Assembly (NCBI GenBank): GCA_030673845.1 | Contig: JAUTCQ010000009.1 | Coordinates: 62,001 to 126,000, forward strand | Source of the DNA: Verrucomicrobiota bacterium JB022 | GTDB taxonomy: Bacteria; Verrucomicrobiota; Verrucomicrobiia; Opitutales; Oceanipulchritudinaceae | Direction: 5' to 3' | DNA length: 64,000 bases | In this document: positions 16,737-24,729 of the stretch, one piece after another | Numbering within the stretch: the first letter of the stretch is position 1 | How the letters are laid out: each line of letters begins with the position of its first letter | Notes under the pieces: generated by a model | Database searches by the model: none | Told to the model about the DNA's origin: nothing | The model's input: only the letters and a program-made list of their open reading frames with translations | Position numbers and translations under genes: made by a program

Positions 16737-17046
16737 GGCGGTCGCGCTTTTCCAGTTGGTCCCAGATGGTGTCGAGGCCGGCCAGCATGCGGATGGCTTC
16801 GCCCCAGTCTCCCTCCCGCACAGCGGTGTCGCAGTAGTCGTAAATGCGGTTGAGGCCGAGCGCGACTTCCGGGGCCTTCTGGTAATCGAGGCCGCTACGC
16901 AGGTGCTGCAGGCCGATGAGCGCCTGCTCCGTCTCCTGATGGGTGCAATGCTCCAGCGCCCGACGCGTCACGTGGCGGAGGCGTTCCATGGGGGTGGAGG
17001 CAGTGGCCTGGACTTTCTGGTAAGCGGCTTGCACGTTGTGTTTCAT
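16726..17046 (-). CDS. fliS: Flagellar export chaperone FliS
   Basis: A 106-residue helical protein fitting FliS: AAYQKVQATASTPMERL at the N-terminus (compare the family's 'AYxxxxVxTaspxkLI'), helix LEHCTHQETEQALIGLQHL, then EVALGLNRIYDYCDTAV and the final helix with LAGLDTIWDQLEKR. FliS binds the C-terminal helix of unpolymerised flagellin in the cytoplasm and delivers it to the export gate. The ATG at 17046 overlaps the asnB stop codon (ATGA), so the two are translationally coupled; the frame upstream of this ATG is asnB sequence. The flagellin genes lie just across the divergent region. Confidence 0.8.
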   Translation of the reverse strand: MKHNVQAAYQKVQATASTPMERLRHVTRRALEHCTHQETEQALIGLQHLRSGLDYQKAPEVALGLNRIYDYCDTAVREGDWGEAIRMLAGLDTIWDQLEKRDRREP

Positions 17047-19034
17047 GGAGTGGTGGCCGAAGCCACGTCGGAGGAGGAGTTCGCGGCGGGCAGGCTTATA
17101 TCGTGAGACTCTGCCCAGAGCGCGATGTTCAACAATGGCCAAAGGGCGAGGTTGAACATGCGTTCCTGCGAACGTTCGAGCAGGAACTGTACCGCCTCTC
17201 CGTTACACAATTCATCTACCAGCTCGGAGCCCAGCAGGGTTTCGCGGGCGAAGGTGCGCCAGGGGCCAGCCAGGCATTCCTGGAAGGGCGTGGGGAACGA
17301 AACCTTGGGCCGGGTGAGGATCTCCATCGGCACTTCGTGGCGGAAGCCTTCGCGCAGCACGCGCTTGGGCAGCACGAGGCCGCGCTGGTCGAGCTCTTGC
17401 GCGTTAAGCGTCTTCCCCATCTCGCGCGCCTCGTCGTCGGCCCAGTCCAACTTCTGGTGGTCGGGCAACTGGAAGGCGAGGGTCATCAGCTCGGGATCGG
17501 TAAAGGGGACGCGGCCTTCGACGCTGGCGGCCATGGTGCTCGAATCCAGGCGGCTGAGCAGGCCTTCGAGGTTGATCTGCGCGTGCAGGTGCAGGTAGCG
17601 GTCCATCGGCGAGAGCTCCTTCAGCCCTTCCAATACCTTGAGGTAGTGGAGGAACATGGGCTCGTCGTTCTGGGTGTCGCGAATCGTCGCCGGGTTGAGG
17701 ATCTGGAACTTGAGGCTGAGCGGTACCCAGGAATTGAGCCGGAAGTAGTGCTCGGTGAGGTTGCCAAACTGGTCGACGCCGTAGAGCCGGCGCAGCGACT
17801 TCTGGTAGGCTTCGCGCTCGGCCTGAGGCCAGCCGCCGAGGGTGCCGGCGCGTTCGAAATCCCAGGCGGAGGCATAGGGCAGCGTGTAACCGGCAAAAAC
17901 TTCATCCGCCCCTTCTCCGCTAAGCGCCACGGTATATTCCTTGCGCAGCGCGCGCGCGAGGCGGTAGATGCCGACCTCGTTGGGCGTGCTGAGGGGCTGG
18001 CCTTTTTGCGCGATGAGGTGCTGCCAGTCGTCGAGGTAGTCTTCCTCGCTCAGCAGGGTCTTTTGGCAGCGCAGGTTGTAGGCCTCGGCCGCGAGGTCGA
18101 CATAGGGGAACTCGTGATAGGCTTGGCCGAAGGTGCCTTCGCGCTCATAACCGACGGTATAACAGTGGTAGTGCCCGAGGGTCAGCTCGCTGGCCTGGCT
18201 GGCAATAATGGTCGAATCGAGACCGCCGCTGAGGAAGCCGCCGAGCGGCACATCGCTGATCAACTGGCGCTGCACGGCGCGGCGCACGTGCGCGCGCACT
18301 TCTTCGGCCACTTCGCGGATGTCGCGCTGGCGCTTGGCCGAGGCGGGCACGGCGGGCAGCTGCCAGTAGCGGTGCGGCATGGCCACCGGGAGGCGGGGGC
18401 TGAGCTCGAGCATGCTCCCGGGCTCAAGCGTGCTGACGCCTTGCACGAGGGTCCGCTGCCCCAGCGTGGTGCGGATGGTGGAGAGGTAATGCGAGAAGGT
18501 GACGACGTCCAACTCGCGCTTGATCCCCGGAAATGTCAGTATGGCGCCGAGCGAGGAGGCAAAATAGCAGCGACTGCCGACGAAGGCGAAGAAGAGCGGC
18601 TTGATGCCCGCGTGGTCGCGCACCAGCCAGAGGCGGTGCTCGGCGGCGCGGTAGTAGGCAAAGGCAAACATGCCGTTGATCCGGCTGAGCGCCTGGCGCT
18701 TCCAGGCCTGAAGGGCGCGCAGGAGCACTTCCGTATCGCCTTCGCTGCGGAACGTGTGCCCTTCGGCCTCCAGCAGCGCGCGCAGCTCGCGGTAATTATA
18801 GATCTCGCCGTTGAAGACGAGGACGTCTCCCGTTTCGGCGTCGACCCAGGGCTGGGGGCTGCCCTCGACGTCGATGATGCTCAGGCGGCGGTGCGCAAAG
18901 GCGTATCCTGGGCCTTGGGCAAACCCTTCCGCGTCCGGGCCCCGACGCTCCAGGCAGGAGGACGCTTCGCGCACCCACTGCAGTGGCAGCGACTCCCGGG
19001 TCGAGGCATCAAAGGCTCCGGCAATTCCACACAT
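17043..19034 (-). CDS. asnB: Asparagine synthetase (glutamine-hydrolysing) type amidotransferase
   Basis: A 663-residue protein. It begins MCGIAGAFD, so Cys2 is the class II glutaminase nucleophile after Met removal; FNGEIYNYRELR and the RRLSIID segment complete the domain. The synthetase half has the pyrophosphate loop LSGGLDSTIIASQ near residue 268 and SGEGADEVFAGY near 368. The enzyme transfers ammonia from glutamine to an acyl-adenylate, classically of aspartate; relatives amidate uronic acids in surface glycans. Here it is coupled by ATGA to fliS and divergent from the flagellins, so amidation of a flagellar sugar is a reasonable alternative to housekeeping asparagine synthesis. Confidence 0.88.
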   Translation of the reverse strand: MCGIAGAFDASTRESLPLQWVREASSCLERRGPDAEGFAQGPGYAFAHRRLSIIDVEGSPQPWVDAETGDVLVFNGEIYNYRELRALLEAEGHTFRSEGDTEVLLRALQAWKRQALSRINGMFAFAYYRAAEHRLWLVRDHAGIKPLFFAFVGSRCYFASSLGAILTFPGIKRELDVVTFSHYLSTIRTTLGQRTLVQGVSTLEPGSMLELSPRLPVAMPHRYWQLPAVPASAKRQRDIREVAEEVRAHVRRAVQRQLISDVPLGGFLSGGLDSTIIASQASELTLGHYHCYTVGYEREGTFGQAYHEFPYVDLAAEAYNLRCQKTLLSEEDYLDDWQHLIAQKGQPLSTPNEVGIYRLARALRKEYTVALSGEGADEVFAGYTLPYASAWDFERAGTLGGWPQAEREAYQKSLRRLYGVDQFGNLTEHYFRLNSWVPLSLKFQILNPATIRDTQNDEPMFLHYLKVLEGLKELSPMDRYLHLHAQINLEGLLSRLDSSTMAASVEGRVPFTDPELMTLAFQLPDHQKLDWADDEAREMGKTLNAQELDQRGLVLPKRVLREGFRHEVPMEILTRPKVSFPTPFQECLAGPWRTFARETLLGSELVDELCNGEAVQFLLERSQERMFNLALWPLLNIALWAESHDISLPAANSSSDVASATTP

Positions 19035-19347
19035 AAGTCAGTAGACAATAAAGATACGTAAAGGTTCGGTCCGGCTAGGCATCAGTTTAGATAAACCCGT
19101 CGAAATCACGGGTCAAAGGCGGAAAAAGCTTCCCCCTTACGGTCCCTGCAGCGGTGGAAACTTTTTCCCCGCAAGTTGGCAAGAGGTGCCTGCCAAAATT
19201 GCAAAAATTTCATCTTATTGAAAATCAACGCATTCCAAGAAGTGGCATCGGTTGCGCTTAAAGAATTTTCAGCGAAATACAGCGGCCCGCCGCCGCATCG
19301 CGAATCACTCAACTTCACTCAATACACAACCAACCAGCTTCGGAAAT
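19035..19347. promoter_or_regulatory. 313-base divergent control region between asnB-fliS and flagellin 1
   Basis: No gene is visible. ACCCGT/ACGGGT form a six-pair inverted repeat around 19095-19113. GGAAAAAG (19121-19128) pairs with CTTTTTCC (19161-19168) across 32 bases. On the minus strand TGAA-N15-ACCGATGC (19271 to 19245) is a weak sigma-28 match that could serve asnB. I found no convincing promoter for flagellin 1. Confidence 0.5.
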
Positions 19348-20421
19348 ATGAGCGACATCGCACTCTCAGCCGGCATGCGGGCAAATCTGGTCTCGCTGCA
19401 AAAGACGTCCAACCTGATGAACAAGACCCAGGAGCACCTCTCCACGGGTCGCAAGGTCAACAGCGCGGTCGATAACCCCACCAACTTCTTCGCCGCCTCC
19501 AACCTCAACGACCGCGCCGCCCAACTCGAAGCGCGTCTCGACGGCATGGGCCAGGCGATTTCGACCCTGAATGCGGCCGACACCGCCATGACCTCCATGC
19601 GCAGCCTTGTCAGCGCGATGAAGGGTGTGGTCGATGAAGCCCTTTCCAGCTCCGACTCCGACGACCGCGCGGTGCTCGGCAAGCAGTTCAACGAACTGCT
19701 CTCGCAGCTCGACGGCTTCTCCCGCGATGGCTCTTATAAGGGCGTGAACCTCCTCAAGTCGTCCGAAAGCGGCCGCACCTCCGGCTCCACGACTCAGCTG
19801 ACGGTTCAGTTCAACGAAAACTTTGGCGAAAGCACGCTCGGCATCCGCGGCGTGAACATCCAGGGCTCCACCGGCGGCGTGTCGCTCGACACCAATGGCG
19901 AAATCGCCAACGCCTCCGACATCACCAGCGCCCGCACGATCGGCACCGCTACCGTGTCGCAGCAATACGCGATCACGCTGAATGTCGACGGCGCCGGCCT
20001 CACCAGCGGCGGCACCGGCGTAGCCAACCAATCGGTGGTCGGCATCCGCGCCGCCGACGTCACGGGCACGGCCTCCGCCGGCCAGAACGCCAACGGCACC
20101 AGCCACTCGATCAGCTTCGTCGACCCCAACACCTATCAGGAAAACCTCCGCGCGATGGTGCAGGACCTCGAGAAGTTCGACCAGGCCTTGGTAAACTCCT
20201 CCAAGCAACTGGCCCAGAACGTCAACATCGTGACGGTGCGCCAGGACTTCACGACCGACTTGATCAACACCCTCGAAGAAGGCGCCGACAAGCTGACGCT
20301 GGCCGACCTGAACGAGGAAGGCGCCAACTTGCTGGCCCTGCAGACCGCCCAACAGCTGGGCACGCAGTCGCTCTCGCTGGCCTCCCAGTCCAATCAGTCC
20401 GTCCTGAGCCTGCTGGGTTAA
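19348..20421 (+). CDS. Flagellin, copy 1
   Basis: A 357-residue flagellin. The N-terminal D0/D1 helices are clear (MSDIALSAGMRANLVSLQK, HLSTGRKVNSAVDNPTNFFA, DGMGQAISTLNAADTAMTS) and the C-terminal helices end in ALQTAQQLGTQSLSLASQSN. The start at 19348 matches its two paralogues; longer frames are not supported. The middle region is Ser/Thr/Gly-rich (TSGSTTQLTVQF, GGTGVANQS), offering many sites for O-glycosylation. It is the first of three tandem flagellin genes of identical length. The leader lacks the CCAGAAAGG element seen before copies 2 and 3 and has only a weak GGA near the start. Confidence 0.96.
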   Translation: MSDIALSAGMRANLVSLQKTSNLMNKTQEHLSTGRKVNSAVDNPTNFFAASNLNDRAAQLEARLDGMGQAISTLNAADTAMTSMRSLVSAMKGVVDEALSSSDSDDRAVLGKQFNELLSQLDGFSRDGSYKGVNLLKSSESGRTSGSTTQLTVQFNENFGESTLGIRGVNIQGSTGGVSLDTNGEIANASDITSARTIGTATVSQQYAITLNVDGAGLTSGGTGVANQSVVGIRAADVTGTASAGQNANGTSHSISFVDPNTYQENLRAMVQDLEKFDQALVNSSKQLAQNVNIVTVRQDFTTDLINTLEEGADKLTLADLNEEGANLLALQTAQQLGTQSLSLASQSNQSVLSLLG

Positions 20422-20478
20422 TCCCGCGGCGCGGCCTGAGACGGGAGGCGGCCTGAATCCCCTCCCCTTCCACTTTTT

Positions 20479-20510
20479 ACCGTCGGCTCGCAGAGCGGCG
20501 GTCGTTCTTT
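20479..20510 (+). terminator. Probable terminator after flagellin 1
   Basis: ACCGTCGGCTC pairs with GAGCGGCGGT (20479-20502) with a one-base bulge and loop GCA, then CGTTCTTT. The T-run is interrupted, so some read-through into flagellin 2 is possible. Confidence 0.55.
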
Positions 20511-20576
20511 GACCATAGACCTTTTCTCATTCGACTGAGTCACCTTTCGGACTGCCTTTCCTTTTGACTTTGGGAA

Positions 20577-20591
20577 GCCCCACGGTGGGGC
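20577..20591 (+). repeat. Hairpin in the flagellin 2 leader
   Basis: GCCCCA (20577-20582) and TGGGGC (20586-20591) with loop CGG. No T-run follows, so it is not a terminator. It lies 49 bases before the flagellin 2 ATG and could stabilise the 5' end of the mRNA. Confidence 0.45.
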
Positions 20592-20620
20592 CTCCCTTGG
20601 AGCTAGAACATCTCCATCCT

Positions 20621-20633
20621 TACCAGAAAGGTA
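20621..20633 (+). promoter_or_regulatory. Hairpin-embedded ribosome-binding site, flagellin 2 (CCAGAAAGG element)
   Basis: TACC-AGAAA-GGTA folds as a four-pair stem with loop AGAAA. AAAGG is the likely Shine-Dalgarno sequence and ends 8 bases before the ATG at 20640. The same loop and covarying stems occur before flagellin 3 and flbT. Confidence 0.6.
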
Positions 20634-20639
20634 GCCATC

Positions 20640-21713
20640 ATGAACTCCATCGCCCTTAGCGCCGGTATGCGCGCTAACCTCGTGTCGCTTCAGCAATCCT
20701 CCAAGCTGCTGGGCAACACCCAAGAACGTCTGGCCACTGGCCGGAAGGTGAACTCGGCCGTCGACAACCCGACGAACTTCTTCGCCGCCTCCAACCTCAA
20801 CGACCGTGCTACGCTCCTCGAAGCACGCCTTGACGGCATGGGCCAGGCGGTGAGCACGCTCGAAGCCGCCGACAATGGTATTACTGCCATGCGGGGCATC
20901 GTGAGTGCGATGAAGGGCGTGGTTGACGAAACCCTGTCCAGCTCCGACTCCACGGACCGCGCGAACCTGGGCAAGCAGTTCAACGAGCTGCTCGTCCAAC
21001 TGAAGACTTTTGCGGACGACTCTTCCTACAAGGGCGTCAACCTGCTGAAGTCCGACCAGGCCGACCGCACTTCCGGCGGGACGGAGACGATGACAGTCCA
21101 ATTCAACGAAAAGTTTGGCGATTCGCAGCTCTCGATCACCGGCATCAACGTGCAGGGTGCGACGGGTGGCGTGTCGCTGGACAGCAGCGGTGAAATCGCC
21201 AATGCCTCCGATATCACGGGCTCGCGCACGGTGGGGACCAACACGGTTTCCCAGCAGTACGCGATCACCCTCAACATCGACGGCACCGGCCTCACCAGCG
21301 GTGGCACCGGCGCGGCCAATGCGGCCGTGGTGGGCATCCGCTCGGCAGATATCACCGGTACGGCCGCCGCTGGCCAAAACGCCGGTGGCACCAGCCATAC
21401 GCTGAGCTTCGTTGATGGCGACAACTACCAGACCAACCTGCAGCAAATGGTGCAGGATCTGGAGGCGTTCGACCAAGCCCTCGTCAACACCGCCAAGCAA
21501 CTGTCCCAAAACGTGAACATCGTGTCCCTGCGGCAAGACTTCACGACGGACATGATCAACACGCTCGAAGAAGGCTCGGACAAGTTGACGCTCGCCGACT
21601 TGAATGAAGAAGGGGCGAATCTCCTCGCGCTGCAAACTTCGCAGCAGCTGGGGATTCAGTCACTGTCGCTGGCCTCGCAAAGCCAACAGTCCGTCCTCAG
21701 TCTCGTGGGTTAA
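20640..21713 (+). CDS. Flagellin, copy 2
   Basis: A 357-residue flagellin, exactly the length of copies 1 and 3 and closely similar throughout. It keeps the D0/D1 helices (MNSIALSAGMRANLVSLQQ, LATGRKVNSAVDNPTNFF) and the C-terminal half ends SLASQSQQSVLSLVG. It differs from copy 1 mainly in the middle variable part (SDQADRTSGGTETMTVQF) and in scattered positions. A good Shine-Dalgarno sequence sits 8 bases upstream within a small hairpin. A strong terminator follows. No sigma-28 match was found in the 218 bases upstream, so it may depend on an upstream promoter or on a motif I missed. Confidence 0.96.
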   Translation: MNSIALSAGMRANLVSLQQSSKLLGNTQERLATGRKVNSAVDNPTNFFAASNLNDRATLLEARLDGMGQAVSTLEAADNGITAMRGIVSAMKGVVDETLSSSDSTDRANLGKQFNELLVQLKTFADDSSYKGVNLLKSDQADRTSGGTETMTVQFNEKFGDSQLSITGINVQGATGGVSLDSSGEIANASDITGSRTVGTNTVSQQYAITLNIDGTGLTSGGTGAANAAVVGIRSADITGTAAAGQNAGGTSHTLSFVDGDNYQTNLQQMVQDLEAFDQALVNTAKQLSQNVNIVSLRQDFTTDMINTLEEGSDKLTLADLNEEGANLLALQTSQQLGIQSLSLASQSQQSVLSLVG

Positions 21714-21740
21714 TCCCTCGGACAGTGACTCCGATAAAAA

Positions 21741-21768
21741 AGCGCCCTCTCGCGGGGGCGCTTTTTTT
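21741..21768 (+). terminator. Strong rho-independent terminator after flagellin 2
   Basis: AGCGCCC (21741-21747) pairs with GGGCGCT (21756-21762), preceded by an A-run and followed by TTTTTT. Separates flagellins 2 and 3 into independent transcripts. Confidence 0.92.
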
Positions 21769-21806
21769 GTGCCCGGAAAAAATTTTCGCATCTCTCACAT
21801 TTTTCT

Positions 21807-21833
21807 CTCAACCGCGTCTAGGGCATCCGATTT
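21807..21833 (+). promoter_or_regulatory. Weak candidate sigma-28 promoter of flagellin 3
   Basis: TCCGATTT at 21826-21833 preceded at 15 bases by CTCA (or at 14 bases by TCAA). The -10 core CCGAT fits, the -35 is poor. Predicted start near 21840 would give a leader of about 70 bases containing the CCAGAAAGG hairpin. Confidence 0.35.
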
Positions 21834-21892
21834 ATAAGGCGTCGGCAAGAATTGCTGACAGCGGCAGAAGCCGCTTCCTCAAAAACATACAT

Positions 21893-21905
21893 CACCAGAA
21901 AGGTA
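21893..21905 (+). promoter_or_regulatory. Hairpin-embedded ribosome-binding site, flagellin 3 (CCAGAAAGG element)
   Basis: ACC (21894-21896), loop AGAAA, GGT (21902-21904), with an outer C/A mismatch. AAAGG ends 8 bases before the ATG at 21912. Nearly identical to the flagellin 2 element. Confidence 0.55.
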
Positions 21906-21911
21906 GTTCAC

Positions 21912-22985
21912 ATGAACGGCGTTACTCTATCCGCAGGTATGCGGTCCAACCTGGCTTCGCTTCAAAAGACGCAAGCCACTCTCGGCCAAACTCAAGAACG
22001 TCTGGCCACCGGTCGTAAGGTCAACTCCGCGATTGACAACCCGACCAACTTCTTCGCCTCGTCGAACCTCAATGACCGCGCCGGCAAGCTCGAAGCTCGC
22101 CTCGACGGTATGGGTCAGGCGATCAGCACGCTGAATGCGGCTGACAACGGCATCACCGCCATGCGCGGTATCGTCGGCGCCATGAAGGGTGTGGTTGACG
22201 AAGCCCTCGCCAGCTCCGACTCCAACGACCGCGCCAACTCCGGCAAGCAGTTCAATGAACTGATGGTTCAGCTGAACCAGTTTGCCAAGGACGCGTCCTA
22301 CAAGGGCGTGAACCTCCTGCAGTCGGCCCAGTCTGACCGCACTTCGGGTGGCACGGAAACGATGACGGTGCAGTTCAACGAATCCTTCGGCGACTCGACC
22401 CTCGAAATCAAGGGTGTGAACGTCCAAGGCTCCACCGCCGGCGTCACGACCGACTCCAACGGTGAAATCGCGAACTTCTCCGACATCACCGGTTCCCGCA
22501 CGGTCGGCACCAGCACGGTGTCCCAGACCTACGCCATCACGCTGAACGTCGACAGCTCCAGCATCGCCTCCGGTGGCACCGGCTCCGCCAACGCCGCCGT
22601 CGTGGGTATCCGCTCGGCCGACATCACCGGCGCCGAAGGCGCTGGCCAAGGCGCAGACGGCACGGCTGGCTCGATCAGCTTCGTGGACGACAGCACCTAC
22701 CAAGGTAACCTGCAGCAAATGGTGAAGGACCTCGAAGCCTTCGACCAAGCCCTGGTGAACAACGCGAAGCAACTGTCGCAGAACGTGAACATCGTTTCGC
22801 TCCGCCAAGACTTCACCACGGACCTGATCAACACCCTCGAAGAAGGTGCGGACAAGCTGACGCTCGCCGACCTGAACGAAGAAGGTGCGAACCTCCTGGC
22901 CCTGCAAACCAGCCAACAGCTCGGTATCTCCTCGCTGTCCCTGGCCTCGCAGTCCAACCAGTCGGTCCTCTCCCTCGTGGGTTAA
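21912..22985 (+). CDS. Flagellin, copy 3
   Basis: A 357-residue flagellin with the same architecture: MNGVTLSAGMRSNLASLQK at the start, LATGRKVNSAIDNPTNFF, a Ser/Thr/Gly-rich middle (VDSSSIASGGTGSANAA) and C-terminal LASQSNQSVLSLVG. The start was chosen by alignment with copies 1 and 2 and by the CCAGAAAGG leader; the frame continues 60 bases upstream without flagellin similarity. It has its own terminator on both sides, so it is a single-gene transcript. Codon choice looks the most uniform of the three (many GTC, ATC, AAG), which may mark the most highly expressed copy; this is an impression, not a calculation. Confidence 0.96.
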   Translation: MNGVTLSAGMRSNLASLQKTQATLGQTQERLATGRKVNSAIDNPTNFFASSNLNDRAGKLEARLDGMGQAISTLNAADNGITAMRGIVGAMKGVVDEALASSDSNDRANSGKQFNELMVQLNQFAKDASYKGVNLLQSAQSDRTSGGTETMTVQFNESFGDSTLEIKGVNVQGSTAGVTTDSNGEIANFSDITGSRTVGTSTVSQTYAITLNVDSSSIASGGTGSANAAVVGIRSADITGAEGAGQGADGTAGSISFVDDSTYQGNLQQMVKDLEAFDQALVNNAKQLSQNVNIVSLRQDFTTDLINTLEEGADKLTLADLNEEGANLLALQTSQQLGISSLSLASQSNQSVLSLVG

Positions 22986-23021
22986 CGACCGAGGTGGAGA
23001 CAGTATCTCCTCCTTTTCAAG

Positions 23022-23052
23022 AAGGGCAGGCCTGATCGGGCCTGCCCTTTTT
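23022..23052 (+). terminator. Strong terminator after flagellin 3
   Basis: GGGCAGGCC (23024-23032) pairs with GGCCTGCCC (23039-23047), followed by TTTTT. Confidence 0.93.
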
Positions 23053-23096
23053 GCTTATAGGGTAAGAACTTAACGCGCTACCTATGCAAAAGGCAC

Positions 23097-23123
23097 TAAC
23101 CCTGCTCCACAAGTGGTCGATAT
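23097..23123 (+). promoter_or_regulatory. Candidate sigma-28 promoter of the flagellin-like/GNAT cassette
   Basis: TAAC at 23097-23100, 15 bases, then GTCGATAT at 23116-23123. Two mismatches in the -10 and one in the -35. Predicted start near 23130 lies upstream of the ATG at 23147, which supports that start over the one at 23084. Confidence 0.45.
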
Positions 23124-23146
23124 TCCAACCCGGAAAGCTTTTCCCC

Positions 23147-24727
23147 ATGGAGCGCCTCAGTTCCCAGCAGATTCGCGAGTTCATCAACCCGCTGGCCTTT
23201 ACGACCTCGCGGAGTGCCACCGCCACGTCTTCCGCCGAAACGGCACGTGAGAAGCGGATCGTCACCTCCAATGCCAACGAATCGCTTTCCCTGATCCTCG
23301 GTGCCTCCGGTCGTCTGGACGACCTCCAATACAACCTCCAGTCGATGCGGGAATATGCGGTGCTGGGCTCCCGGGGGAGCCTGCCCGACCATAAATACGA
23401 CGAGTACTTCGGGGCGCTCCGCTCGTTGACAACCGGTTTCGAGCAGGTGGTGCAGGCCACGAAGTTCAAGAACAAGGAAATTTTCGATGGGCGCGAAGTC
23501 GTGCTCAACACCGGCGCCAGCAAGGTCAAGCTCGACATCAAGAGCCTCGGCCTCTCGGGCGACGAATCGCTCGACCTGATCAAGCGCCCTGCCGGGGCCA
23601 AGATCGACGTCGGCTACGATGTCGCCACGCTCGTCCGCAACCAGTCTTCGGGCCTCAAGGGCTTGGATATTTCGTCCGCCCGCGGCATCGAACGCACCGA
23701 CTTCATGCCGGAGCTGAAGGACGGTAACTACAAGCTGGAGATCGTCTATCAGGGGCCGGATTCGCAAATCAAGATTCGCGACCAGTTCGGCAAGTTGCTG
23801 GAGACGAAGAAGGGCGTCGACCTGAGCGGATCCGGCCAGGAAAAGGTGCAGATGGGCATCGGGATGGAGCTCACGATCGACAAGCTTCAGGTGCTGCAAT
23901 CTTACGACAAGTGGGATTACGAGAACGACGGCCCCGTCTCTCTCTACGCCGACCTCGATTACAAGCAGGTCTATTTCCACGAATTGCAGGACGGCAAGGA
24001 AGCCGCCAACCAGACGAGCAGTGTAGACTGGGACTTCAAGGCGCGCCGCCGCTACACCGGCCCCGCGCTGAACCTGTTGGGCATCGAAACCAACGGGGTC
24101 GACCCGGTGAAGCAGGAGCTGGAGAGCGGCGTCTACAATATGAAGGTGATTTACAAGGGCGCCAAATCGGTGGTGGAGCTTTACGACGCCGATGGCATGC
24201 TCAAAAGCCGCGTCGGCGGTCTCGACTTGTCGGCGCAGGGCGAACACGACATCGACCTCGGCACGGGGGTGCGCTTTACCTTCGAGAACAAGGGCTACGG
24301 GGCGGATGACCGCAAGACGATCCACGCCACTTTCAGCTACGAATCTGCCGATTCCTACGAACGCGATTTCGACTTTGCTGGCTACGTGAAGAAGATCGAC
24401 GCCGCGCTCGAAGTCATTGCCGAGCAGAAGGCGAGCTTTGCGCAGGCCCAGGATCAGGTGATGCGCGTGGTGCAGCTGCAACAGGGCTTTGCCACCGGCT
24501 CGGCCAACGGTGCTGCCGCTGCCGCCATGCTGGGCGCAGCCGGCGGCTCTTCCAACATCCTCGGCCTGATGGGCTCGATGGGGGGCGGCTCTGGGATCAT
24601 GGGGATCATTGGAGGCAATCCGGCGGCTTCGGCGCAGCTCAACGCCACGGCGGCGCAAATGCTTTCGACCATCAGCTCGGCCGGTGCCGCTGCCGGGAAC
24701 CTTTCGTCGCGCGCAATGTCCTACTAG
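23147..24727 (+). CDS. Flagellin-like filament-associated protein with duplicated beta domain
   Basis: A 526-residue protein. Residues 45-145 look like a flagellin D1 helix pair (LDDLQYNLQSMREYAVLGSR, then ATKFKNKEIFDG), and residues 412-446 resemble the returning C-terminal helix (IDAALEVIAEQKASFAQAQD). Between them are two copies of a beta domain, about residues 190-246 (GNYKLEIVYQG) and 325-381 (GVYNMKVIYKG). The last 80 residues are Gly/Ala/Met-rich and hydrophobic, unlike a flagellin terminus. The start at 23147 has GGAAAG nine bases upstream; an ATG at 23084 would lie upstream of the promoter candidate. It is neither FlgL nor a recognisable FliD. It heads a tight operon with three modification enzymes, so a minor filament or cap-like component is a fair inference. 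Confidence 0.7.
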   Translation: MERLSSQQIREFINPLAFTTSRSATATSSAETAREKRIVTSNANESLSLILGASGRLDDLQYNLQSMREYAVLGSRGSLPDHKYDEYFGALRSLTTGFEQVVQATKFKNKEIFDGREVVLNTGASKVKLDIKSLGLSGDESLDLIKRPAGAKIDVGYDVATLVRNQSSGLKGLDISSARGIERTDFMPELKDGNYKLEIVYQGPDSQIKIRDQFGKLLETKKGVDLSGSGQEKVQMGIGMELTIDKLQVLQSYDKWDYENDGPVSLYADLDYKQVYFHELQDGKEAANQTSSVDWDFKARRRYTGPALNLLGIETNGVDPVKQELESGVYNMKVIYKGAKSVVELYDADGMLKSRVGGLDLSAQGEHDIDLGTGVRFTFENKGYGADDRKTIHATFSYESADSYERDFDFAGYVKKIDAALEVIAEQKASFAQAQDQVMRVVQLQQGFATGSANGAAAAAMLGAAGGSSNILGLMGSMGGGSGIMGIIGGNPAASAQLNATAAQMLSTISSAGAAAGNLSSRAMSY

Positions 24728-24729
24728 TC

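Noticed and set aside
17103-19061. Long open frame opposite asnB
   Set aside because: asnB has intact catalytic motifs; the opposite frame has none.
19242-19256. Sigma-54-like GGCATCGGTTGC before flagellin 1 (and similar GG-N8-GC strings near 21843 and 28190)
   Set aside because: The spacing between GG and GC is 8 bases; sigma-54 needs 10 and tolerates almost no change.
20422-20639. Sigma-28 promoter before flagellin 2
   Set aside because: No CCGAT core with a TAAA-like box at 15 bases is present in this gap.
23084-24727. FliD as the identity of the flagellin-like protein
   Set aside because: FliD domains and its C-terminal coiled coil are not visible; the terminal tail is hydrophobic and Gly/Ala-rich.
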